Shown one piece after another: positions 24,673 to 32,936 of a stretch of DNA of 64,000 nucleotides. The notes beneath the pieces were generated by a model that was not told the DNA's origin, ran no database searches, and saw only the letters and a program-made list of their open reading frames with translations. The number at the start of each line of letters is the position of its first letter. Position 1 is the stretch's first letter. Source of the DNA: Streptomyces sp. NBC_00425 (lineage in GTDB: Bacteria > Actinomycetota > Actinomycetes > Streptomycetales > Streptomycetaceae); the NCBI RefSeq assembly GCF_036030735.1, contig NZ_CP107928.1:9548001-9612000 (forward strand). Reading direction: 5' to 3'. Both the position numbers and the translations under genes were made by a program.

Positions 24673-25194
24673 GTGACCTCCGACCACGACACGCTGTGGC
24701 GTCGTTGCGCGCACCTGGGTCGGCTCCTGCTGCCGGTGGTGGACGAGGAGAAATGGCGCCGGGCCCGCCGTCACGAGCGCCTGGGCACCTGGGGTATCGG
24801 CATCGCGGAAGGCGAGCGGCTGATCGAGGTCCTCGCGGCCCTGGCCGCCCATGCCGTCGCGGTCGATACTTCCGCGTCTGCCGCAGAACTTGACGTCCTG
24901 CCTCTGAGCGCGGTGGCTGACGCCGCGACCGGTAAACGCGACTTCGAGCTGCTCGCCGGGCTCCCGAACACCTTCGCCGACGGCCGCGACGAACTGGCCG
25001 TCAAGGTCTTCAGGCTGTACACCTACAGGGACGGGCTGTACAGCCTCCGGCTTGTCCAACTGAGCACAGAAGTGCGTCGTGCGCTGAACGTCCTCGCCGA
25101 ACGGTCGCGAGTGCCGTCCCCCAGGTGCGGGCACGTCTTCTTCTGGGCAGCTGCAGCGGGCCTGTCCAGTCAGCATGCAGATGTGACGAACTGA
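24673..25194 (+). CDS. Hypothetical protein (173 aa), unknown
   Basis: The protein starts TSDHDTLWRRCAHLGRLLLP and continues ERLIEVLAALAAHAVAVD, FELLAGLPNTFADGRDELAV and FRLYTYRDGLYSLRLVQL. It seems mixed alpha/beta and soluble. The GTG at 24673 has AGGGAG upstream; the frame further upstream is not coding-like. It overlaps the end of the leftward permease remnant by 25 bases. No family recognised. Confidence 0.5.
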   Translation: MTSDHDTLWRRCAHLGRLLLPVVDEEKWRRARRHERLGTWGIGIAEGERLIEVLAALAAHAVAVDTSASAAELDVLPLSAVADAATGKRDFELLAGLPNTFADGRDELAVKVFRLYTYRDGLYSLRLVQLSTEVRRALNVLAERSRVPSPRCGHVFFWAAAAGLSSQHADVTN

Positions 25195-25760
25195 CGGTGG
25201 GTGCTGCTCCTTCGCCCAGACCGGCTCTGGCCACCGGGCTCGCGGACGGCTCGATTCGGCTGCGCGTCGCGTCTGTGCAGCAGCAGGCTGCCGACCAGTA
25301 GCGCGGCTGCGGCCCACGTGGCGAGCACGCCCGGGCCGGCCCATGGGCCGATGGGCAACTCCTGCAGATTGACGGTGGCTTGGATCGCGAGTCCGGCGGT
25401 CATGGGCGAGATCTGCTGGAGGTGGCGCTGCCACTCCAGGTCGTTGACCACCCGGGTGACCACCGGGACGAGGTAGAGGAGCCCGAGCACGATCCCGAGG
25501 ACGGCGACGACCGCCTGCCCGACGGTTACGCCGGTCAGGGCGAGCCTGACGGCGTCCTGGCCGCACCCCGCGTCCGGGCACTTCACGGCCTTGGCGGTGC
25601 CGCAGCCGACGGCCACGGTCAGCGCGACGGCGAGCAGGAGCAACCTGCCCACTTCCCCTGCGGTGCGCAGCTTCGTCCACTCCGCGCGCAGCGCGCGGAC
25701 GAAGTCCCCTCGCCACGCGCCGTCCGCCGTGCCGGTGAGTCGTGCACCGCTCAGCCACCG
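25170..25760 (-). pseudogene. ABC-2 type permease with internal deletion
   Basis: The frame starts normally for this family (ALRAEWTKLRTAGEVGRLLL, LTGVTVGQAVVAVLGIV) and then jumps directly to the final membrane segments (GLLYLVPVVTRVVNDLEWQR, QISPMTAGLAIQATVNLQEL, AGPGVLATWAAAALLVG). Roughly 100-130 residues with the central helices are missing, but the frame is open across the junction. No partner ATPase gene is nearby. No good start codon is visible. It is most likely a non-functional relic. Confidence 0.6.
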
Positions 25761-26028
25761 GACCTGGATTCGTTCGCAGAACCCGTTCTCACTCAAGAGC
25801 GGGACGGGCCCGCCTCTGAGACCTGCATTGTGCGAAAGTCCGGCCCATGACGGACCCTCAGCAGCCTTCCCCAACCCACCGGTCGGACGCCGACGACGTC
25901 GAACAGCACGCCTGTCCGAAGGGTGCTGCACAGCCCGCTTCGCCTGCCGCTCGCGCGGCCCACGCGCGGAAACCGCCGCAGTCACCCGATCGACCGACAG
26001 CCTTCGAGATCGTTAGGGGCACTACCGC

Positions 26029-26532
26029 TTACGTGTCGGGATGCTGCGGCAGGGCGAGCCAGTCCGACCAGGAGATCTCGCGGCCGAGGAAGCGTGGCTG
26101 CTCGAACGGCCATTCGGCGGCGATCCACAGCGGCACCAGCGCGTCGAGGGCCTGCTCGACCTTGCCGCCCACCAGCTCGTCCACCACCCACCAGGAGATC
26201 TCGCCGTCCGCGCCGGCTCTCTCCGGCGGGTCGATGTAGACACAGCCGAGCAGAACTGTCTCCGCCGCGTCGAACAGCGCGTAGTTGAAGGACTGGTGCG
26301 CGGCGATCTCCTTCTCGTGCCGCAAAAGGTCGGCCTGGTCGGCCTCGTAGGTCATGGTGGCCGCGGGCCAGCCCCAGGCCGGGCCGAAGATCGTCCACAG
26401 CCGCTGGCGCGAACCCATCACAGCCGGATAGTCGAGCGGGGTGTCCGCCTCCCGGATCGGCCGCAGGTGATGACCACCGCCTGGCAGCGGTACCAGGGCG
26501 GGGTGGACGAAGTCATCGGGAAGCCAGCTCAT
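26029..26532 (-). CDS. GNAT-family N-acetyltransferase-like protein
   Basis: The 167-residue protein has HHLRPIREADTPLDYPAVMG at the N-terminus, the core strands FNYALFDAAETVLLGCVYID and the segment GEISWWVVDELVGGKVEQAL, where GNAT enzymes hold acetyl-CoA. The classic RxxGxG/A loop is not obvious, so the activity is uncertain. The ATG at 26530-26532 is selected by the coding signal. 26533-26819 upstream shows nothing recognisable. Confidence 0.65.
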   Translation of the reverse strand: MSWLPDDFVHPALVPLPGGGHHLRPIREADTPLDYPAVMGSRQRLWTIFGPAWGWPAATMTYEADQADLLRHEKEIAAHQSFNYALFDAAETVLLGCVYIDPPERAGADGEISWWVVDELVGGKVEQALDALVPLWIAAEWPFEQPRFLGREISWSDWLALPQHPDT

Positions 26533-26819
26533 GGCGCTCGACCGTAGCAGCGCGCGGCCGTCCGCTCCCCTGGATTTTCCCCGCATACCGCCAGGCTCTG
26601 CTCTCATGCCGAGCAGGGCCCGCGGTCCGAGACTCCCGTTCGATCGACAGACTCCATGATCGGTATGGCAACGGCTTCTGAGCTTGATCATTAACCTCGC
26701 TGCTGTTTCAGGCGGACGTGTTCGGTGAGGGATTCGATTCGTTTCACGGTCTTCCCAGGCTCGTGACGTAGGGCTGGCCTGCGGCTCTTCGAGCCGGGTG
26801 GGCGTCCGGGTCCGGGCTT

Positions 26820-27048
26820 GGAGGGTCGGGGCACGTCGGCGGGACCTGTGCTCGGCGGTGAGCGTCAACTCGACCAGCGACGTCACCGGCCCCTCCGAGC
26901 ACAGCACCGCGTCGGTGAGCTCGAAGAGCGCATCCGCCCGCGTGTAGAGGCAGTCGTAGAACTGGACACGAAAGTGGGACAGGACGCCCAACGCGGCGTC
27001 AGCGGACTGTTCAGGGGCGAGACGCTTCACCAGCGGCCGTTCCCTCAC
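26820..27048 (-). pseudogene. N-terminal fragment of a transposase
   Basis: The frame reads VLSHFRVQFYDCLYTRADAL, FELTDAVLCSEGPVTSLVEL and TLTAEHRS, the N-terminus of a transposase family common in Streptomyces (an NF041680-type label, from memory). It then loses homology near 26820. No catalytic residues remain. 27049-27347 shows no gene. Confidence 0.65.
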
Positions 27049-27347
27049 GCGACGTTGCTCGACGCCTCGAAGCGTGAAGAACGGCCGCCCTGCTGTCCCG
27101 GGAACGAACCAAGATCAGCGGGTCAGGTGAACGGCCGAGGTTAAACGCCAAGCTCAGTACGCGGGTTGGCGCTGGGTGGTGCTGGTCACGATGGAGTCGT
27201 CTGACTTCACTGTCGCGGTCGGCTGCGTCTGCGGCCGCCCGCATGGCGAACGAGCGCTCATCCGCATCCCTGTCCCCACGGCTCCCCTTCTGGCCCAAGC
27301 CGCTGGTAGCCCGTGACCTGTTTGCGGCTACTCCGGACAACACCGCT

Positions 27348-27717
27348 TCACCGGACAAAGTCCCGTCGATCAGGCGCAGTTGCTACAGCGCTACCTCGCG
27401 CCTCTTGAGGCTCGGAATGTCCCTGTGGGCCGAGCACCCTCTCCATCCGAGTCTCGCCGCGCTGTGCTCGTATGCGGGCGTCCTCCTCGTCGAGCAGCTC
27501 GTCGAGTGTCTTCGGCTTGAGGTCGAGGCATACGAGCAGCCACGCGGGCGCCTGCCAGTCGCCCGTCCGCCGGCGGACGCATCGCTCGTCGCGGGTCTCC
27601 CCGGTGATGGGGTCGGTCCCCGGGCGGTCAAGGGCTCCGGCCTCAGAATGGTGCCAGGACGGCCCGCAGGACGCTGGGCACGTCGGCCGGGTCGACCCCA
27701 AGCGTCGTTGCAGTCAT
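27348..27717 (-). pseudogene. Possible frameshifted small gene, unknown
   Basis: A first frame (27717-27643) reads TATTLGVDPADVPSVLRAVL and stops. A second frame from about 27650 reads GTDPITGETRDERCVRRRTG, DWQAPAWLLVCLDLKPKTLD and ELLDEEDARIRAQRG. Both look coding, and together they may be one gene broken by a frameshift, or two overlapping genes. No family was recognised. Confidence 0.35.
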
Positions 27718-27881
27718 TGTGTGTGCTGGGGGGCGTCGCAGACCTGTTGACCGGACTATGGGAGGAGAGGCCGGGCGGGAGCGCATCCCCGCTCGGCGTC
27801 GACGGCTTCTACGGCTGGGCGGTGGCTCCGATCGCCGCGTTGCCGGGATGCGCCGGTTCCCGCCCGGAGCCGGCCACATGG

Positions 27882-28793
27882 TCAGCCCAGTGCGGGACGT
27901 GTGCGGCGTGCGGTGCGTGCGGGCCGCCCGACTGCGGCGTACCAGACCAGGGCCGCACATATGAAGGCCGTCGCCGCGGAGACCAGTGACCTTGTGAGGG
28001 TGTCGTTGCGTGCGCCGGAAACGAGGGCAATGGCCAATGCCGCCGTCAGGGTGATGACGGGCAGGGCACGGGTGCTCCGCGTGGCGGCCGGCGCGGCGGT
28101 CGGCGGCAGCAGCCAGGTTGCGAGGCCGTAACAGGCACAGGCCAGCAGTGTGGCCCCCAGCACTTCGCTGGGCCGGTGGCCGCCCATGGTCGCGCTGGCG
28201 GCGGCGATGCAGGCGAGCCAAAGCACACCGGCCGTGGCGACGTACGGGCGGATGCGGGGGGAGACCACGAGGACGGCGGCGAGAGTCAGCGCAGCGGGGA
28301 TGGCGGTGTGCCCGCTGGGGAAGCCCTGATCAAGGAGATTCTCGGGCGCGCCCACCAGATCGGGGCGGGGCAGGGTCGATTTGAGCACATCCTTGCCTCC
28401 GGTCGTGAGAATGACGATGCCGAGCGCCGCGCACCCCGGCCACCAGCACCGCCGCACCAGGGTGAGGACCACGATGACGGCCAGGCCCACCATGACGGTG
28501 GGCTTGGCGCTCAATTCCAGCGGCGGCAGGGGCGTCGAGCCGTAGGCCGCTCCAGACAGGGGGTAGATCCATGCTTCTTCGCCGCCCTGTTTGCCGAGAC
28601 CGAACAGAGCGTTCTCAGCTCGTTGCCCCCACGGGGTGCAGACGGCGAGTAGGTAGACCGTCAGGAACCCCAGGGCGTACAGCAGAGCCGGCATCCACGG
28701 CCGTGTCGTACGCGACAGGCCGGGGGCGTCGGGGGCCTGCCTTGAGGCCCCCGGACGGTGCGTGGGCAGGGTCGGAGAATCGAACTGAGTCAT
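27882..28793 (-). CDS. PAP2-family membrane phosphatase
   Basis: The 303-residue protein has at least six hydrophobic segments and the three phosphatase motifs: KSTLPRP (KxxxxxxRP-like), PSGHT and SATMGGHRPSEV. These enzymes dephosphorylate lipid phosphates or undecaprenyl pyrophosphate at the outer membrane face. The ATG at 28791-28793 is preferred to an in-frame one 13 codons upstream. It follows the multi-spanning membrane gene by 93 bases and is probably in the PadR-controlled operon. Confidence 0.85.
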   Translation of the reverse strand: MTQFDSPTLPTHRPGASRQAPDAPGLSRTTRPWMPALLYALGFLTVYLLAVCTPWGQRAENALFGLGKQGGEEAWIYPLSGAAYGSTPLPPLELSAKPTVMVGLAVIVVLTLVRRCWWPGCAALGIVILTTGGKDVLKSTLPRPDLVGAPENLLDQGFPSGHTAIPAALTLAAVLVVSPRIRPYVATAGVLWLACIAAASATMGGHRPSEVLGATLLACACYGLATWLLPPTAAPAATRSTRALPVITLTAALAIALVSGARNDTLTRSLVSAATAFICAALVWYAAVGRPARTARRTRPALG

Positions 28794-28886
28794 CGCTCTG
28801 TTTCTTCCGTTGAGGGGAGTTAGGTCACGCACGCCTTGTGGCGCGACGTGGGCCGCCGGGCTCGGCCGCCCACCAGGGGTCCGCTC

Positions 28887-29843
28887 CTATTCGGGGAGTG
28901 CCTGCCCCTGTCGGCGCTGGGCGGTGATCGCCAGGGCGGGGAGGGGCGCGATCAGCAGGAGGAGTACGACCACGTCCGGAAGGGACTGCATGAACGCGTC
29001 CGGCTGGACGACGATCGCCTGCGTGCGGACGATCGCGACCGCCGAGACGGGGATCAGCCACCGGTGGTCGCCGGTGGCTGCCGTCGCCACCCACGCGCCG
29101 AGCAGCGCGGCGACCTCGAGGACGAACAAGCCGCGCTGGAAAGCCGGACTGACAGAGATGATGTGCAGGCCACCGGCCACGAACATGGCGAGCACGACAG
29201 GGGCCAGCCAACGGTACGAGCGACGTCGCAGACGACTGGGACGGCAGAGCGCCAGCACGGCGCACGCGGCGCACAGTGCCCCCGAGAGCGCCAGGTCACG
29301 GGCCGTCAGCGGGGCGCCCAACCCGTAGTAGCTCAAGCCCGCCTTGCCCTCGCTGCCGAAGAGGGTGCGGCCGTGGGACGTAGCGCCGGCCCAGATCATG
29401 GCTGCCGCGGCCGGCAGCGCGACCCATGCCCTGCCACGTAGTAGAGCGATCAGGCAGCCCAGCGGGAGCAGCCCGTAGGGCAGCAGCCGTATCCGTGTGG
29501 GTCCTTTGGCCCACGGGTACCAGCCGGAGAAGTGGAAGGCGATGGCGTGCTGTCCGGGGTCGATGTGCAGTGCCCAGTGCCACACATCCTGCAAGTACGG
29601 AACCAGCGCCAGCGCGGCGAGGGCCAGGGCGGCCAGATGGATGCCGTCCAGCCACCACGGCCGAGTGATGTCGTCAACGGTGGCACGGGCGCGGGCCTGC
29701 ACCCCGGCGCACACCAAGGCGGCAACTTCCCGCGGCGGGGGCCAGGAACGGCCGGGATATGCCTCGGCCAGGCAGGCCAGCAACTCCTCGCCCTGCCGGG
29801 AACGGTAGGACGTGGGATAGGCAGCAAGCAGCAGGCGATTCAT
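28887..29843 (-). CDS. Multi-spanning membrane protein, PadR-coupled
   Basis: The 318-residue protein has a cytoplasmic N-terminus typical of this group (RLLLAAYPTSYRSRQGEELL and CLAEAYPGRSWPPPREVAAL) and about eight hydrophobic helices. Proteins that begin this way are regularly paired with PadR regulators in actinobacteria. Its ATG overlaps the PadR stop (ATGA), so it is translationally coupled. Role unknown; export or membrane-stress functions are plausible guesses. Confidence 0.8.
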   Translation of the reverse strand: MNRLLLAAYPTSYRSRQGEELLACLAEAYPGRSWPPPREVAALVCAGVQARARATVDDITRPWWLDGIHLAALALAALALVPYLQDVWHWALHIDPGQHAIAFHFSGWYPWAKGPTRIRLLPYGLLPLGCLIALLRGRAWVALPAAAAMIWAGATSHGRTLFGSEGKAGLSYYGLGAPLTARDLALSGALCAACAVLALCRPSRLRRRSYRWLAPVVLAMFVAGGLHIISVSPAFQRGLFVLEVAALLGAWVATAATGDHRWLIPVSAVAIVRTQAIVVQPDAFMQSLPDVVVLLLLIAPLPALAITAQRRQGQALPE

Positions 29844-30181
29844 GCCGGGGCCGCTCCGGCATCCCGCGCGCGTCCGATGACGACGGCCGCCGCCTGCTGC
29901 ATCCGCAGCGCTTCCCGGCCGAGCGCCTCGGTGCCGTCCTCGGTGAGCCGGTAGTAGCGCCGCGCCCGCCCGTCCACGATCTCCTCATGGCCGGCGGCCA
30001 CCAGCCCGGCCCCCTCCATCCGCTCCAGTGCGCCGTAGAGCGTGGCGACAGCGATCCGGAGCCGCCCGTCGGTGGCCTGCTCGGCAGCCTTGATGATGCC
30101 GTAACCGTGCAACGGTCCGTCCATGAGCGCAGCAAGGATGAAGTACTGAGATTCCGTCAAAGGCGGCTTCCGTCTGGTCAT
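29840..30181 (-). CDS. PadR-family transcriptional regulator
   Basis: The 113-residue winged-helix protein reads TESQYFILAALMDGPLHGYG, IIKAAEQATDGRLRIAVATL, YGALERMEGAGLVAAGHEEI and YYRLTEDGTEALGREALRM, the PadR domain in full plus a short dimer helix. It should repress its own operon until a ligand binds. The start at 30179-30181 lies directly downstream of an ATATAT dyad that is the likely operator. The stop overlaps the start of the membrane protein gene. Confidence 0.92.
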   Translation of the reverse strand: MTRRKPPLTESQYFILAALMDGPLHGYGIIKAAEQATDGRLRIAVATLYGALERMEGAGLVAAGHEEIVDGRARRYYRLTEDGTEALGREALRMQQAAAVVIGRARDAGAAPA

Positions 30182-30190
30182 GCATCGAGT

Positions 30191-30213
30191 ATATATCGAG
30201 CTACGGAATATAT
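30191..30213. promoter_or_regulatory. Putative PadR operator
   Basis: ATATAT (30191-30196) and ATATAT (30208-30213) form a dyad with an 11-base spacer, in an AT-rich island 10 bases upstream of the PadR start. The adjacent repeat ATCGAG-TATAT-ATCGAG adds a direct-repeat element. PadR proteins commonly bind such sites at their own promoter. Confidence 0.6.
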
Positions 30214-30309
30214 CCGCCAGTCTTGAGCGATCATCGACAGCGCCTCCACGCCCACGGCGAGCGTCACCTTCTCCCGGCCTGGGGGCGCGACGGCTGTCTC
30301 CTCGACGCC

Positions 30310-30470
30310 CCGCGCGGCGTCGACGGATGCACACCGCGACCTGGTCCGGGAGGCATGTCACCGGCTGGAGGGCTCGAAGCGGCACCACGCCGTCAGCGTG
30401 CTGCGGTCGCTGTTCCGGCACGTCGAGAAGAAGGGCGCCATCTTCCGCGATCCCGGAGCGGCTCACCGTC
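30310..30470 (+). pseudogene. Integrase/recombinase fragment
   Basis: The frame reads REACHRLEGSKRHHAVSVLR, SLFRHVEKKGAIFRDP. The pattern LRSLFRHxKKxGxIFRDPT is characteristic of the SAM-like N-terminal part of streptomycete tyrosine recombinases. Only this piece is left, with no catalytic domain. Confidence 0.5.
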
Positions 30471-30537
30471 GTCGTCGGTGTTCTTGTGTCGGACGATCGT
30501 TCCACAGCGCACGCCAGTCGCCGGCGCCGTCGGCGGC

Positions 30538-30830
30538 CACGGCGACGGCCGGACACGCCCTTCGCGGACCGCGGCTACGGCCACGACAAGTACCGGCGGC
30601 TGCTGTGGCAGCGAGGTATCCGTCCAGTGATCGCCGAACGCGGCCAGCCGCACGGCTCCGGCCTGGGCATCTTTCCCTGGGTCGTCGAACGCACCATCTC
30701 CTGGCTCCACTGCTTCCGCCGCCTGCGTATCCGCCGGGAACGACGCGACGACATCCACGAAGCCTTCCTCGGCCTCGCCGTCTGCCTGATCACCTACCGA
30801 CACGTCCAACGCCTTTGTTGGAACCTCTAA
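30538..30830 (+). pseudogene. IS5-family transposase C-terminal fragment
   Basis: The frame reads FADRGYGHDKYRRLLWQRGI, VVERTISWLHCFRRLRIRRE and RRDDIHEAFLGLAVCLITYR, the second Asp and catalytic Glu region of an IS5-type transposase. The N-terminal half is missing. Confidence 0.8.
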
Positions 30831-30849
30831 GTGAGGATCGACGACGAAC

Positions 30850-31095
30850 TGGGAGGGCCGCGATAGGCAGACCACCCGTACTGACCGACTCCGAACGGGT
30901 CTGTGCCGCGGTCGCCCAGTCGATACGGGGGCGTAGCGGCCGAGCGCGACGGCGTCCTCCGGATCTGAGCACAATTTGAGTTGGCCCCAGTTTTTGCGGC
31001 TTGAAGTGGCCCCGTTCGAAGATCGGTTGGGCGGAGACTCCGGCTTGAAGCGGCCCCGGCTTCCGGGCCGAGTCGGCCCCGGCTCATAGTCGGCT
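30850..31095. mobile_element. Transposase N-terminal scrap and IS21-like end repeats
   Basis: At 30865-30930 the + frame gives GRPPVLTDSERVCAAVAQSI, a transposase N-terminus scrap. Then four related repeats occur: TTTGAGTTGGCCCC (30975-30988), CTTGAAGTGGCCCC (31000-31013), CTTGAAGCGGCCCC (31044-31057) and GAGTCGGCCCC (31070-31080). Multiple short direct repeats at an end are typical of IS21-family elements. No istA/istB genes are present. 31096-31208 holds nothing recognisable. Confidence 0.55.
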
Positions 31096-31208
31096 CATCG
31101 CAGCAGAGGGTGTAGTCGGGGTCTGCCGGTTTTCGGGGTCGCCCTCACGGATTTCAGGCTCGGATGCACTCCTGTCCGAGCGCGACGAGACGTGCGCCGC
31201 GGAACGAG

Positions 31209-31667
31209 CTATGCACCTTCGTTGTCACCGCGCAGGGAATGGATCATGCTTTGCAGGACCCGGAACGCGCCTGACTGCTCGGTCTCGGTCAGGTCGGCCA
31301 GCATTCTGGCCTCGACGGACCGGACCGCCGCGCTCGCCTTCTCGAGGCTTCGTCGGCCGCGAGGCGTGAGCCGCGTGGGAAGCACCTTCCCGACGGGTGC
31401 CTCCGCGGGCCTGGTCACGTAGCCGTCTCGTTCCAGGGCCTGGAGCAGCACGTTCATCGTCTGCCGTGTCACGAACGCGCCCCGCGCAAGCTCGGAGTTG
31501 GACAAGCCCGGTCGTTGCGCCAGCAGCTCGAGGCAGGAGTAGTGCGTCACGCTCATCCCGAGCGGCCGCAGTACTTCCTCCATGGCCGCGCGGAGGGCAC
31601 TCGACGCTTCTTTGAGCAGGTAGCCCAGTGACGTCTCCAGGTCGACGCCGACACCTTCTTGACTCAT
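31209..31667 (-). CDS. MarR-family transcriptional regulator
   Basis: The 152-residue winged-helix protein reads LGYLLKEASSALRAAMEEVL, LGMSVTHYSCLELLAQRPGL, SNSELARGAFVTRQTMNVLL and ALERDGYVTRP, then a dimerisation C-terminal half. The recognition helix and wing are complete. It is divergent from the glyoxalase-like gene, with two identical-type palindromes between. The first palindrome overlaps its own start codon (31665-31667), so autorepression is very likely. Confidence 0.92.
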   Translation of the reverse strand: MSQEGVGVDLETSLGYLLKEASSALRAAMEEVLRPLGMSVTHYSCLELLAQRPGLSNSELARGAFVTRQTMNVLLQALERDGYVTRPAEAPVGKVLPTRLTPRGRRSLEKASAAVRSVEARMLADLTETEQSGAFRVLQSMIHSLRGDNEGA

Positions 31668-31683
31668 GTCAGTATTCTGACAT
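31666..31683. promoter_or_regulatory. MarR operator 1
   Basis: ATGTCAG-TATT-CTGACAT is a perfect 7-bp inverted repeat with a 4-base spacer. It overlaps the MarR start codon. Confidence 0.85.
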
Positions 31684-31692
31684 AGGTTCCTC

Positions 31693-31710
31693 GTGTCAGA
31701 AAACTGACAC
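31693..31710. promoter_or_regulatory. MarR operator 2
   Basis: GTGTCAG-AAAA-CTGACAC is a perfect 7-bp inverted repeat with the same core TGTCAG-N4-CTGACA as operator 1, 27 bases centre to centre. It lies 19 bases upstream of the glyoxalase-like start. Confidence 0.85.
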
Positions 31711-31729
31711 GAACGCAAGGAGCGTCATC

Positions 31730-32098
31730 ATGCCCGCTACCGGCCCCGACTTCATCTCGCTCCAAGTGCACGACCTCGACGCTTCACAGGCGTTCTACGA
31801 GCAGTACCTGGGCCTCGTCCGCTCGCCGGCCGGACCACCGCACGCCGTCGTCTTCGAGACGAAGCCGATCGCGTTCGCACTCCGCGACGTCATTCCCGGC
31901 ACAGACCTCGCATCCGTCGCTCAGCCCGGCATCGGTGCCGCGATCTGGCTCCACGCCACCGATGTCCAGGCCATCCACGACGCGCTCGTCGCCGACGGAC
32001 ACACCATCGCCTCCGCACCGATCGACGGTCCCTTCGGCCGGACCTTCACCTTCGCCGACCCCGACGGCTACCAGGTCACGCTCCACGACCGCGCTTGA
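31730..32098 (+). CDS. VOC/glyoxalase-family protein
   Basis: The 122-residue protein shows two beta-alpha-beta-beta-beta modules: FISLQVHDLDASQAFYEQYL and GAAIWLHATDVQAIHDALVA, ending RTFTFADPDGYQVTLHDRA. The C-terminal PDGY motif and the H of the first strand are typical VOC features; members include dioxygenases, lyases and antibiotic-binding proteins. AAGGAG 7 bases before the ATG at 31730 supports the start. It is surely under the divergent MarR regulator. Ligand unknown. Confidence 0.88.
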   Translation: MPATGPDFISLQVHDLDASQAFYEQYLGLVRSPAGPPHAVVFETKPIAFALRDVIPGTDLASVAQPGIGAAIWLHATDVQAIHDALVADGHTIASAPIDGPFGRTFTFADPDGYQVTLHDRA

Positions 32099-32217
32099 TC
32101 GACCAAACGCCACTGGACGATCATCAGCGGTTGCGCCCAGGGCTCGTGCGTGACGGCGTGGCTCCCAGCCACAGGTTTTGACATTGCTTCCCCGGGCTCG
32201 TCCCGTCCTCGCTCGCT

Positions 32218-32480
32218 ATGGCTGAGCGTTTTCAGCGTGGCCACGGATCGGGTGACGCCGGTGAGGTCGAGGTGAGGGCCGCAACGCACAAAGCCCCCAT
32301 GCCGTTGAAGATCCAGTCCACGAACCCGCTCGAGCGGCTGAACCGGGAGATCGAACGCCGCACCGACGTCGTCCAGGTCTTCCCTGACCCGCGCGCGAGC
32401 CTCCGCCTGGCCACCGCGGGTCCTCGCCGAACCCCACGACGAATGGATCGCCTTTCCCCCGTCACCAATTCTCTAACGAG
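32218..32480 (+). pseudogene. IS256-family transposase fragment
   Basis: The frame carries IQSTNPLERLNREIERRTDV and VQVFPDPRASLRLA, the highly conserved Glu-containing C-terminal motif of Mutator/IS256 transposases (usually WSTNPLERLN). The rest is missing and the following sequence drifts out of frame. 32481-32884 has an open frame of unclear nature but no recognisable gene. Confidence 0.8.
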
Positions 32481-32884
32481 AGCATGGACGCCCTCTGTCT
32501 CGATCGTCGCGGTGATGAGCGTGGAAAGGATCTTCACGGTGCTTCGCCGGCGCCGACAGCCGCGAACCGCGACACTGACTCCACAAACGGTCCCGAGGCA
32601 CGGATCATCCGGCGCGCTGCTCCCTCCCCGCGTGACACGGATCCAACTGCCGAGGGCCGTCGCGCTTCCGCTGGTCATGCGGAGGGGGGGCGGCGCCGTC
32701 GACCAGCTGTCCGCCGACCGTGTGCGGGCCATCCTCTCCTTCGGCGCCCGGGCCGACGCAGGGCTGGGACGGGGCTGGGGCATGATCGCGCCCGGTGTCG
32801 TCCTCGCCCTGCGCTTCGGGTTGGCCGTGACCCGCTACTGCGGCCGCGCGTGGTGAGGCGCTACCGCCACTGCCCTCTATCCGC

Positions 32885-32920
32885 TAACATAGAACAATTA
32901 GATAGATGAATAGCCTAGTA
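32885..32920. promoter_or_regulatory. AT-rich operator-like island at the catabolic cluster edge
   Basis: TAACATAGAACAATTAGATA continues as GATGAATAGCCTAGTA, about 70 percent A+T in GC-rich surroundings, 17 bases before the first acyl-CoA dehydrogenase start. The reverse complement contains GGCTATT, a half of the dyad at 55027-55051. It probably holds the promoter and a regulator site. Confidence 0.45.
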
Positions 32921-32936
32921 TTGGCGAGGAGTGGCC

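Noticed and set aside
25847..26239. A rightward frame beginning TDPQQPSPTHRSDADDVEQH
   Set aside because: The start looks plausible but no ribosome site is evident, and most of the frame runs antisense over the GNAT gene.
30975..31080. The repeated TGAAGTGGCCCC units considered as an iteron/origin
   Set aside because: No replication gene is near; spacing and sequence fit the multiple end repeats of IS21-type elements better.
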